From: a virus
IMG/VR virus record: IMGVR_UViG_3300007513_000073
Span: 1 to 44,624 of that record
Length of the DNA stretch: 44,624 nucleotides
Reading direction: 5' to 3' (one strand)
The translations under genes were made by a program, and so were the position numbers. Below are positions 22,646 through 29,713 of the stretch, in pieces. The first letter of the stretch is position 1, and each line of letters opens with the position of its first letter. The notes beneath the pieces were generated by a model. That model did not search any database. It was not told where the DNA came from and worked only from the letters and a program-made list of their open reading frames with translations.

Positions 22646-22882
22646 CTAATGAATAAGAAAAACGCCGAAGATACAATTATCATATTGTAAATCCAGGTTA
22701 ATGTTCTCATTTATTATACAGGAGCCACGGTCGGATTCTTCCGATTCAATTTCGGTAGGCCAGCTCTGGCTTTCACTATTTTCGATTTGAATTGGAATTT
22801 GTGATCGCTCGATCTGGGATCTTGAGCGCTCACTACGGTTGCGCTGGTCGATAATAAATGGCGATGGCATTTCCCTATTCAT
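22646..22882 (-). CDS. Small Ser/Glu/Arg-rich hypothetical protein
   Basis: A 78-residue frame with a low-complexity middle (RSERSRSQIERSQIPIQIENSE) and a short hydrophobic end. AAGGA lies nine bases before the ATG at 22882, and the upstream stop is three bases away. It may be real but disordered; no family. Confidence 0.5.
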   Translation of the reverse strand: MNREMPSPFIIDQRNRSERSRSQIERSQIPIQIENSESQSWPTEIESEESDRGSCIINENINLDLQYDNCIFGVFLIH

Positions 22883-22885
22883 GAA

Positions 22886-23062
22886 TCAAGATCCTTGTGG
22901 ATATTCTAGTACATTTTGTTCGTCAGCCTCATCATTTTCTTCTTCCAGTAGCCACTCCAACGCTCTGATTGGGAAGAATACTACGGAAGCTCCTATAAAT
23001 CCGCCAACAGCACCGATTACTGTTCCAATTATTAAAAGCATGAATACAAATGACTCTATCAT
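22886..23062 (-). CDS. Small membrane protein
   Basis: A 58-residue protein with one long or two short hydrophobic segments (FVFMLLIIGTVIGAVGGFIG and ASVVFFPI) followed by an acidic tail (EEENDEADEQ). GGAG lies five bases before ATG 23062. It resembles small phage membrane proteins of unknown role. Confidence 0.7.
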   Translation of the reverse strand: MIESFVFMLLIIGTVIGAVGGFIGASVVFFPIRALEWLLEEENDEADEQNVLEYPQGS

Positions 23063-23179
23063 TTTCACTCCAGTTGTTTTTAGTTTAAGTTTATGATTTC
23101 ATAAAAAGAATAAAGAATACGACTCATAAGGGCACGTTTGCCGTTTGTTTGGGGAAGTTTTGTTTGTTTGTTTCTTTTT

Positions 23180-23962
23180 TCATTGTTTTGCTTTTTCCCA
23201 AACAATTCCAATTTCTGCCAAGCCAGTTGAGTGATGATGTTTTTCCCATCGTCTTTGTTTGGATTTTGAATTGTCTGGATCAAAACCAAACGCCCTTAAC
23301 TGCCTTTCTAGCTCTGCTCTGGCTTCTGGGGTATCGTCAGTCAATCTCCCATCATTGAACCCCCACGGAAACTTAAAACCCGGTTCAAGACACCATAGGT
23401 GGTATTGGTTTGCTGTATCAGCCAGTCTGTCTTCCGCAGGAAATAGCTCACAGGCTTCCGCCATAGTACCGCACAGCTCATTCTTAATCCTCTGAAGGTC
23501 ACGCCAATCTCTTATTGGCTCCCTATCATGTCGCTTTATACTCAAATGAGCCATGCGCGGCACATCAGGGCTAGTCGGTTCTGGAAAGTATACCATCACC
23601 TGATAGCGGCTATTTACCCAAACGTATTTGGTATCTACACCAGCTATACCCGTAACCTTTATTTGGTCAGCCTCACTAAACAGAGTCCAGTCGGGATCTG
23701 GCAGCGGTCTGTCTATCTTACCCTTACCAATAATTAGATGATACTCCTCACCCTGCGACGTAATGATAAGTTCGCACTCACTATTACTAAACCGCAGCTG
23801 GCGGCAGTTATCATTAAACGCATCTACGAGGAACTCCCCCATAAGAAAAGCAGCCGGGAACACATCCTCGAGTGTTCCCGGCTTTTGTCCAGAATTTTGT
23901 CTGGATTTTGTATGGGCCTCCCCCCCATTATGAACTAGGGGGGTATTTTTTCGCCTAGCCAT
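23180..23962 (-). CDS. Hypothetical protein with inverted repeats in its 5' coding region
   Basis: A 260-residue protein of no recognised family. ATG 23962 has GGAGGGGAG before it and overlaps the upstream stop, which supports the long form. The first 40 codons, however, carry three inverted repeats, and an ATG at 23842 (MGEFLVDAFNDN) follows directly, so a shorter product is possible. The globular part starts there and includes DLQRIKNELCGTMAEACELF and a Trp-rich stretch. A terminator-like stack within a coding region is odd and may signal conditional expression. Confidence 0.72.
   Translation of the reverse strand: MARRKNTPLVHNGGEAHTKSRQNSGQKPGTLEDVFPAAFLMGEFLVDAFNDNCRQLRFSNSECELIITSQGEEYHLIIGKGKIDRPLPDPDWTLFSEADQIKVTGIAGVDTKYVWVNSRYQVMVYFPEPTSPDVPRMAHLSIKRHDREPIRDWRDLQRIKNELCGTMAEACELFPAEDRLADTANQYHLWCLEPGFKFPWGFNDGRLTDDTPEARAELERQLRAFGFDPDNSKSKQRRWEKHHHSTGLAEIGIVWEKAKQ
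23853..23882. terminator. Perfect 11-base stem hairpin
   Basis: GCCGGGAACAC and GTGTTCCCGGC are perfect arms around an eight-base loop. TTTT follows on the plus strand and TGCTTTTCTT on the minus strand, so it looks like a bidirectional rho-independent terminator. It lies inside the 5' part of the frame at 23180-23962, just before an internal ATG. Confidence 0.7.
23920..23943. repeat. Inverted repeat with CTAGGGGGG word
   Basis: A run of seven C (23920-23926) faces a run of six G (23938-23943) and the word GAACTAGGGGGGT is shared with 17411, 17693 and 35824. A plus-strand T-run (TATTTTTT) follows. It lies in the first codons of a minus-strand gene. Confidence 0.6.
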
Positions 23963-24534
23963 CACTCCCCTCCAACAAATAAATCGACAGTCCAGTGCTT
24001 CAGATTCCTGATTGATACAATCTTGAACCGAAATGTAGTTCCAATAAACCGATTTGGAACACTACCTGGATACCAAGAAGGAACAAAATCAGACGGGAAA
24101 CCATCGGTGTCAATACAGATATGGGTTCCATCACGATGGGGAAGCCATATAACCTCACTTCCAACCCCGAAGTTGTCTTCAACTCCGTGGATAACCATAG
24201 CATCATGGTACAAATCACCATGATAGCTTTCTACACCCTTTGCAAGTTTTACCATTATACCAAACAGACTATTGGCATAGCATCGAGCCGATGGCATATT
24301 GGATATGTAAACCGGCTCCATGACCTCTTCGAATAGCTTTCCATCCGAAAACGCTCTCGCATGGGCTTCTTTATTAAGCTCGTAGTCTAACGCCGCACAC
24401 GCTAAATTTGCTTCGTTACCCATCCAAAACACAACAGCACCACCGCATGTATAGCTACATGATGAATCGCTATTTACAATCGGTTGTCCTGATGTCAGGG
24501 CGTCCCGCCAATATATATTTTTACTCGTACTCAT
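23962..24534 (-). CDS. Hypothetical protein
   Basis: A 190-residue protein starting MSTSKNIYWRDA; ATG 24534 has AGGAGGAAG before it. It has a C-rich early segment (SCSYTCGG) and a later mixed alpha/beta part (GVESYHGDLYHDAMVIHG, HICIDTDGFP). No family recognised. It is translationally coupled to the next gene through a TGATG overlap. Confidence 0.73.
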   Translation of the reverse strand: MSTSKNIYWRDALTSGQPIVNSDSSCSYTCGGAVVFWMGNEANLACAALDYELNKEAHARAFSDGKLFEEVMEPVYISNMPSARCYANSLFGIMVKLAKGVESYHGDLYHDAMVIHGVEDNFGVGSEVIWLPHRDGTHICIDTDGFPSDFVPSWYPGSVPNRFIGTTFRFKIVSIRNLKHWTVDLFVGGE

Positions 24535-24544
24535 TTTCTTCCTC

Positions 24545-24892
24545 CTACTTCCAGAAAAGAGCCACAGCTTGTGGCCCAAAGTTTTCAGCAATCAAATCTT
24601 CCTGTCTTCCGCATCGTCTACAAATTCGCTTACCAGTGCGGCTATAAACATGATCTGTCATGAACCCCATCTTCTCATGTTCAAAACATTTCTTATGTTC
24701 ACAGACATAAAGCACTTCCTTTACTCGTCCCACACCGCCGCATCGGAGCTTCACCTTAATACCGTGCGGATGGGACTCGGCTTTCGTCCAAATTTCGGAA
24801 ACCACGCCCATATCATCTTCATGTTTGCGGTGATCATGTATGACAACATGTGCTCCAACCAGAATCTCGCTTCGCTTTGGATATTTACTCAT
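24545..24892 (-). CDS. Small zinc-binding hypothetical protein
   Basis: A 115-residue protein starting MSKYPKRSE at ATG 24892 with GGGGG before it. The N-terminal half (GAHVVIHDHRK, GVVSEIW) resembles a small SH3/KOW-like barrel. The C-terminal half has CEHKKC and CRRCG, a likely zinc site. It may bind nucleic acid; this is inferred from the two parts. Confidence 0.7.
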   Translation of the reverse strand: MSKYPKRSEILVGAHVVIHDHRKHEDDMGVVSEIWTKAESHPHGIKVKLRCGGVGRVKEVLYVCEHKKCFEHEKMGFMTDHVYSRTGKRICRRCGRQEDLIAENFGPQAVALFWK

Positions 24893-24903
24893 CACGCCCC
24901 CAA

Positions 24904-25320
24904 TCAATATTCCAAGAGGTCAATCATTGCAGAAAGCTGGTGCAGCACCGGGAGATCCCTAACCGCACAGTGGGCGGTGCTTGGCATAGTTGCTTCCTCA
25001 TCCCCGATGATGGCACGCCAATCCTCTACATCTGTTCCGTCATCACATAGTATTTGCGACAGGATCGTCATCGAAAATAGCGCTCTTACGGTAATATGAA
25101 CACGCTTAAACCCCACACGACTGGTGTTGGTGATCCAACCAAGGAAGGTTGTCGAACACTCCTTGGGGATTGTACGATTATCAAACAACGAAGTAGCCAG
25201 CTCCTTATAGGGGGCGTACTGCTCAAGGTGGTCATCCGAAATCTCTTCCGCCACCAGTTCCGCCATCGCTACGATAAACGTAACGGGAAGCCAAATAGTT
25301 AATCTTGTAGTTCCAGTCAT
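24904..25320 (-). CDS. Hypothetical protein behind a promoter
   Basis: A 138-residue helical protein starting MTGTTRLTIWLPV at ATG 25320, with GGAGG upstream. The frame continues to 25389 but that would run through the promoter at 25361-25389. The N-terminal segment is hydrophobic (WLPVTFIVAMAELVAEE) but amphipathic rather than a clear membrane span. No family recognised. Confidence 0.72.
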   Translation of the reverse strand: MTGTTRLTIWLPVTFIVAMAELVAEEISDDHLEQYAPYKELATSLFDNRTIPKECSTTFLGWITNTSRVGFKRVHITVRALFSMTILSQILCDDGTDVEDWRAIIGDEEATMPSTAHCAVRDLPVLHQLSAMIDLLEY

Positions 25321-25360
25321 TTTTCCTCCAAATTGTAAGAACTTCTTTACCTTACACTCC

Positions 25361-25389
25361 ATTCTACCACAAAATCGGTTAGAATACAA
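25361..25389 (-). promoter_or_regulatory. Sigma70-type promoter with extended conserved spacer
   Basis: Minus strand: TTGTAT, 17 bases, TAGAAT. The spacer contains TCTAACCGATTTTGTGG, almost the same as in the promoter at 32457-32486 (TCTAACCAAATTTGTGG). This conservation beyond the hexamers suggests a shared regulator or a recent duplication. Confidence 0.72.
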
Positions 25390-25431
25390 GGGTCTTTTCC
25401 CAGAATTAACCAGTTAAATCCAGGTTTTTCG

Positions 25432-25695
25432 TTAGGCTTCTGGCATCCCGCTAGGACAGAGAAATGGAGCCTCAAATCCCGCATCGGACAACATGGAGCC
25501 GAGGGCCATCAACATGACAATCGGTCCCTTTAGGTACACAAGGTGGTGCCCGTCTATCCCATTGAAGCCAAAGTCAATTGTAATATCGAGCTGGTTCAAA
25601 ACCACGTCAATACCCCTCTCTTCCGCAAAGAGCATAAACATTTCTGGTGTCATCCAGATAGGAACAACCATTATTATGTAATCGGATTGCCCCAT
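25432..25695 (-). CDS. Small hypothetical protein
   Basis: An 87-residue protein of no recognised family, with hydrophobic stretches (YIIMVVPIWMTPEMFMLF, VMLMALGSML) and a beta-like middle. The ribosome site is weak (GAG). It ends shortly before the promoter of the next gene run. Confidence 0.62.
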   Translation of the reverse strand: MGQSDYIIMVVPIWMTPEMFMLFAEERGIDVVLNQLDITIDFGFNGIDGHHLVYLKGPIVMLMALGSMLSDAGFEAPFLCPSGMPEA

Positions 25696-25701
25696 ATATA
25701 C

Positions 25702-26043
25702 TCATAACGTGGACTCAAGATTATACGCATATTCATGATTCTCTATCAAGACCTTCGCCATTTCCGCCCAATTAACTTTATCAAGAGCACACTTAAACAG
25801 GACTTGCGCCCACGGGGCCATATCTTTATGCCACCTAAATCTCTTTAGATCGCGGTTAAATTCGGACTTTATAAAATCCGCCAGCTCTGCTGTTGCCGCA
25901 TCACGACGCGAAAATACACTGCATCGCTTATGGTTGTTGTATATAACCGGCACCTGACGCTGGATAATATGATAACACTCGTACTCATTACCAATGAATA
26001 CCCACATATGCATCGTTTCTACGTTTGACCACTCGCTACCCAT
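25702..26043 (-). CDS. Hypothetical protein
   Basis: A 113-residue protein, unrecognised; ATG 26043 has AGGAGG before it. The N-terminal half is beta-like and aromatic (MHMWVFIGNEYECYHIIQRQ) and the C-terminal half helical. It follows the Mom-like gene in the same transcript. Confidence 0.7.
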   Translation of the reverse strand: MGSEWSNVETMHMWVFIGNEYECYHIIQRQVPVIYNNHKRCSVFSRRDAATAELADFIKSEFNRDLKRFRWHKDMAPWAQVLFKCALDKVNWAEMAKVLIENHEYAYNLESTL

Positions 26044-26045
26044 CA

Positions 26046-26705
26046 CTACCTCCTAGCTATTAATCGCACCAACGCCTTCCTGTCCTTCTTAAACAGAGGC
26101 AAAAACCACCGATCTCTCGGCGAAGTCTTAATACATGTAAACCCAAGCTCATCCCTAGCCGCCGCTATAGATATGTCCTTTCGCTTTGCCAGTCTGTAGG
26201 CCACCCTACGGTGCCTACGAACACCATCTTTGTCAACTACATGCATCTCGGCCTTGGTCTTGCCAATATGGATATAGTTAGCCGCCTTATACAAGGTGCC
26301 AGTATGCCCTTGGTCGGGATCTGAAAAGCTGATCACATACCTAACTCTATTTTCATCTCGCAATACACGATGGCAACTAGACATAAACCTAGTCATTGGA
26401 TATTTTTCTTTCGGACTAGACCTAGCAAGTCTCTTCAACTCAACCAAGTTCTTTAACGTCACCGTGAGTCCTGTCACCCTAGTTAAATAACTCTCTTGGT
26501 ATGGGTTCACGCCATTTCCAAATACCGCCACTGCATACAAAACTGTATTCTTATACAAGCCGAAACAAATATTGCGGCCCCGTGGCATACACCCACTGTA
26601 ATGCCACCTAACAACATGGGCAGATGCCTCATCATAACCTATACGCACACACAACCAACAGTCTGATACTGCTGGCCGCTTCCGTGAAAATAGGTCTAAC
26701 TGCAA
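26046..26705 (-). CDS. Mom-like DNA adenine modification protein
   Basis: A 219-residue protein matching the phage Mom family, GNAT-fold proteins that convert adenine in phage DNA to a carbamoylmethyl-type derivative and so block restriction. The recognised pieces in order are AHVVRWHYSGCMPRGRNI, FGLYKNTVLYAVAVFGNG, LTRVTGL, LVELKRLA, YPMTRFMSSCHRVLR, VISFSDPDQGHTGTLYKAANY and a basic DGVRRHRRVAYRLAK end. These match the general pattern WHYSG, ELTR/KRL, SFADPxQGHxGxxYxAxN that I know from this family. The start is TTG 26705 with GGAG six bases upstream. Its exact chemistry in this phage is unknown. Confidence 0.75.
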   Translation of the reverse strand: MQLDLFSRKRPAVSDCWLCVRIGYDEASAHVVRWHYSGCMPRGRNICFGLYKNTVLYAVAVFGNGVNPYQESYLTRVTGLTVTLKNLVELKRLARSSPKEKYPMTRFMSSCHRVLRDENRVRYVISFSDPDQGHTGTLYKAANYIHIGKTKAEMHVVDKDGVRRHRRVAYRLAKRKDISIAAARDELGFTCIKTSPRDRWFLPLFKKDRKALVRLIARR

Positions 26706-26708
26706 GGC

Positions 26709-27365
26709 TTACTCCACATCATATCCCATAAGCTCATTATACGAAAACTTACTTCCTAACGCCCTTCGGATATTGGTTGTAGTTTCTGAAAACCTCTCAA
26801 CCTTATTACTCATTAACAAAACATGTGAGGGAACATCTAGTTTCCCTTCAACAAAATCCATACCATCATTTGTAATACGGTACAGACCAGATGTACGCTT
26901 ATCTTCATCATCCGATATGGACTTTTCTTTCGCTAAATTCCAAACCGCCAGCCTACTAATCTCATTTGTACGAAGGACATAGGTAGGAGCTACGTCTGCA
27001 ACCTTCACCCATCGCTGACCTGTTTCTCTCTGGTAGTGGTACAACCATATTAATGTTCTGCACATCCCCGAATTTAGCTTCCGCTTATAGCGCTTAATAA
27101 AACGATTGCACGTCGGGCAATGCGTTCCATCATCGGCATTAGCAAGCATCTCCGCTCTCTGTTTAGAACGGGTCAGACTTTCTAGCAATACTGTATAAAC
27201 CCTCGTCGCGGATATTCTTGTATCGAAATCCCATCTGTGAAGATTTGTTTGTATATATAGGCAGCACTTCTCCATCTGATCTAAATTAGTTGGTAACCTA
27301 GACAAATCGTTCGATACTGCAATTATGTATTCTAACTTCTTCCTATCGTCAGAATGAACATTCAT
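26709..27365 (-). CDS. Hypothetical protein with zinc site and winged-helix-like segment
   Basis: A 218-residue protein. It has CPTCNRFI near residue 83, a possible half zinc site. The stretch CRTLIWLYHYQRETGQRWVKVAD followed by SRLAVWNLAK and GLYRITNDGMDFVEGKL reads like a winged helix-turn-helix, so DNA binding is plausible. GAGGTG precedes the ATG at 27365. It lies beside an HTH regulator and a sigma-like factor, which suits a regulatory role. Confidence 0.68.
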   Translation of the reverse strand: MNVHSDDRKKLEYIIAVSNDLSRLPTNLDQMEKCCLYIQTNLHRWDFDTRISATRVYTVLLESLTRSKQRAEMLANADDGTHCPTCNRFIKRYKRKLNSGMCRTLIWLYHYQRETGQRWVKVADVAPTYVLRTNEISRLAVWNLAKEKSISDDEDKRTSGLYRITNDGMDFVEGKLDVPSHVLLMSNKVERFSETTTNIRRALGSKFSYNELMGYDVE

Positions 27366-27373
27366 AGTTCACC

Positions 27374-27661
27374 TCACTGTTCTACTATTTTCACCATATC
27401 TGGACGCATCTCAATATAACGTCCGCACTCGTGGCATAGCCTATTAATGGCCCACCAAGGCGGTTCACGACGATCGCTACCACTAGCCCACTGGCTAACA
27501 GCCTGTTCACGCACATCCAGAAGTGCAGCGAGGTCTTTAGACTTCCTACGCTCACCGTTAGAAGCACCCTGCTCTATCCACATGTCCCGCAACATTCTAA
27601 ACAAACTATTACGCGGTGGATCATTACCACGAATTGCAAATATCGGAATTTGTTTACCCAT
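27374..27661 (-). CDS. Helix-turn-helix DNA-binding protein
   Basis: A 95-residue protein whose middle (SKDLAALLDVREQAVSQWASGSDRREPPWW) has the layout of an XRE/Cro-like helix-turn-helix with recognition helix near REQAVSQWA. A CHEC motif follows. ATG 27661 overlaps the stop of the sigma-like gene. It is likely a transcription regulator of the early cluster. Confidence 0.72.
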   Translation of the reverse strand: MGKQIPIFAIRGNDPPRNSLFRMLRDMWIEQGASNGERRKSKDLAALLDVREQAVSQWASGSDRREPPWWAINRLCHECGRYIEMRPDMVKIVEQ

Positions 27662-28146
27662 CACCCTAGCCTCCGTTTACGGTGGAACGAACCACCAAGT
27701 TTATAAAGGTGATCGTTTCTGCATTGAGGAGACATATTAATGACCTCACGCAACTCACGACCACTCAATCCGTTCAACACAGAAAAACAAGCCTCGGCTT
27801 GCTTTGGAGTTGCAACGGAAAGTATCTCTTTAATCCGAATACCTTGTTCAATTTTACTTGGCGTACTATCTGAAGCTGGCTGTAATGACAAAATTGACTC
27901 ATCAGTCAATACCGTATTCTTTGTTTCCCTAAACATATAAATACGCACCTTTCTAGCCCGCCAATACACCCACGAAACCGCAGTTCCACGGTCTTGGTCG
28001 TATGAATCAAAGCTCTCAACCAGCTCTATTAATAACCTAGAGCACAAATCATCTGCACAAAGCCCTTTCGAGCATTTCGCTGCTACACGCTCAATCATCT
28101 GGTGATGCTCTAACACCCAACACCACGCCGCACTTTTATCCTGCAT
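27661..28146 (-). CDS. Sigma-factor-like protein
   Basis: A 161-residue protein laid out like a small sigma70-family factor. The N-terminal part DDLCSRLLIELVESFDSYDQDRGTAVSWVYWRARK matches the region 2 style of an acidic helix, FD.....G, then W and a basic helix. The C-terminal part PKQAEACFSVLNGLSGRELREVI followed by a basic tail resembles region 4. GAGGGAAG precedes the ATG. Phages use such factors to redirect host RNA polymerase, but the sequence is divergent, so sigma activity is a reasoned guess. Confidence 0.6.
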   Translation of the reverse strand: MQDKSAAWCWVLEHHQMIERVAAKCSKGLCADDLCSRLLIELVESFDSYDQDRGTAVSWVYWRARKVRIYMFRETKNTVLTDESILSLQPASDSTPSKIEQGIRIKEILSVATPKQAEACFSVLNGLSGRELREVINMSPQCRNDHLYKLGGSFHRKRRLG

Positions 28147-28197
28147 TTGTCTTCCCTCACATATTAAATAACCGATTTCGGTAAACTTATCAACTCA

Positions 28198-28761
28198 CTA
28201 TTTTCCAACGATCCTGTATGCTTGTGGGCATCTGGGGTCTACGGGTGGCCGTTCTTCATACAATTCCACCTTTGGATAATTCCTCTCACACGCCGTACAC
28301 ACACCCTTTTGTTCCCAGTAACTCCAGTGGTGACAATCAAGAAGTTCAACACCAACTTTACGACTATTCCTGGAGGCCCGTACTGGCCCCGACAGGGCTT
28401 CAACTGGTTTTACGGGTACTGGCACCGGGTTTGTATCCAAATCACCCACAGGGGGCGTTACGGCACCGACAGGTACATCTTTTGGCCTTGGTTGGTTAAA
28501 CTGCAACCCCACGGGGTTCTTATCGTTGCAAACTGGACACCAAGAGTGTGGCTTCCCAACTGTGTCACGGCAGACCCTCTGGCCGCGCCTCTCTACGGCT
28601 ACGTCGTGGGTTTCACACACAAGTAGCCACGGCCCAATAGAGCCATAGCCAGCCTGTTCCGCATGGTATATGCCAACAGTTAGTCCTGTTTTTGTTTTAC
28701 GTCGGAGCACGCATCCGGCTTTACCGTCTGTCCTCCACATCTTCCTGCATACGCGAGCCAT
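28198..28761 (-). CDS. Hypothetical protein with several CxxC motifs and Pro/Val-rich linker
   Basis: A 187-residue protein. It has Cys/His pairs at VCETH, WCPVCND and then CHHW with CTACERN, likely two zinc sites. A linker of PVPVPVKP type separates the two halves. GGAG precedes the second of two possible starts. Its organisation suggests an adaptor or nucleic-acid-binding protein; no family recognised. Confidence 0.7.
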   Translation of the reverse strand: MARVCRKMWRTDGKAGCVLRRKTKTGLTVGIYHAEQAGYGSIGPWLLVCETHDVAVERRGQRVCRDTVGKPHSWCPVCNDKNPVGLQFNQPRPKDVPVGAVTPPVGDLDTNPVPVPVKPVEALSGPVRASRNSRKVGVELLDCHHWSYWEQKGVCTACERNYPKVELYEERPPVDPRCPQAYRIVGK

Positions 28762-29203
28762 CATTTCTCCGTACTTGTATTGCTGTTAAATTTGGGATCA
28801 ACTCCATAGATGGTTGGCATCCATAACGTCGAACCCACCTTTCTGAAATCCTCATATAAGTAGCGGTGTTCGGTCGAAACCAAACATCAGCGTCTAATAT
28901 CTTCCATAAAATTGTATCAATCAAAACTTGATCTGATTTTGTCTGTTCAAGTTCCCAGTGACTTTCAAGAATGTAAAACTCACAAACACGTTCATGCATA
29001 CAACGCCACCGCTTGGACCACTTCCGCAGCCTTAATAACTCTTGTTCAGTTAATCCCTCGGAGCTACGAACCGCACCATCACCGCAGAACTCCATCACAT
29101 TGGCATCGATCAGCTCAAATAGTGAGCCAACCGGCTGCCAATTCTGTAGCGACCGTAACGGTGCGACCTCAAGCCACACCGCCATCAAGATGCTGGTTTT
29201 CAT
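28721..29203 (-). CDS. Hypothetical protein
   Basis: A 160-residue Trp-rich helical protein (LRLRKWSKRWRCMHERVCEF) of no recognised family. GAGGGAG lies six bases before the ATG at 29203. It overlaps the next gene by about 40 bases. Confidence 0.7.
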   Translation of the reverse strand: MKTSILMAVWLEVAPLRSLQNWQPVGSLFELIDANVMEFCGDGAVRSSEGLTEQELLRLRKWSKRWRCMHERVCEFYILESHWELEQTKSDQVLIDTILWKILDADVWFRPNTATYMRISERWVRRYGCQPSMELIPNLTAIQVRRNDGSRMQEDVEDRR

Positions 29204-29206
29204 TAG

Positions 29207-29551
29207 CTACTCCCTCTGCATAGCGTACCCGCCCTCTAGCAGATCATTTACAACATTATCAACCAAGTCATTAATTTCATTCGTAAGAAAATCCATAGCC
29301 CGCTCGACCTGCTGGTTCCAATAATCCTGTCCTCCGGCAGCCATAGTTGGATCACTGGGATCAAAGACTACATGGTTCTTAACCCTGTCAATTAACTTAT
29401 CTCGCGCACAACCAAAATCAAATGAGTCAGCATCCTCAACCGACCCATTTGACTCCAACACATCTGCAATACGCTTTAGCTGTAAAGCAATCTCTGGCAT
29501 CGTGCCGCGTATTAATTGTACGCCCATTCTAGTATCGTGTAAGTTTGCCAT
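29207..29551 (-). CDS. Hypothetical helical protein
   Basis: A 114-residue acidic helical protein (ALQLKRIADVLES, VERAMDFLTNEINDLVDNVVND). GAGGGAG precedes the ATG at 29551. It overlaps the upstream small gene by 23 bases. No family recognised. Confidence 0.72.
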   Translation of the reverse strand: MANLHDTRMGVQLIRGTMPEIALQLKRIADVLESNGSVEDADSFDFGCARDKLIDRVKNHVVFDPSDPTMAAGGQDYWNQQVERAMDFLTNEINDLVDNVVNDLLEGGYAMQRE

Positions 29552-29711
29552 TTCTATTCCGCTCCCTCTTAATAAGTATGCGGCGACCGCTTGGAAATAC
29601 TCTCCAAACAGATCCCCGCATCAATTGAAAGGACAACGCAAACTCTAGGCTGCGCGTCCTCAACCTGCATTTATGACCACTACGGTCTGTCCCGACAATC
29701 AGGTAATACAT
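29529..29711 (-). CDS. Small basic protein next to VWA gene
   Basis: A 60-residue basic protein (RSGHKCRLRTRSLEF, RRILIKRERNRNGK) starting two bases after the VWA gene stop, with GGGG as ribosome site inside that gene. Tight spacing suggests co-expression with the ATPase/VWA pair. No family recognised. Confidence 0.65.
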   Translation of the reverse strand: MYYLIVGTDRSGHKCRLRTRSLEFALSFQLMRGSVWRVFPSGRRILIKRERNRNGKLTRY

Positions 29712-29713
29712 GA

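Noticed and set aside
23080-23289. 69-codon minus frame overlapping the end of the gene at 23180
   Set aside because: Lys/Asn/Gln-rich translation of a T/G-rich intergenic tract with no ribosome site, overlapping a better-supported gene.
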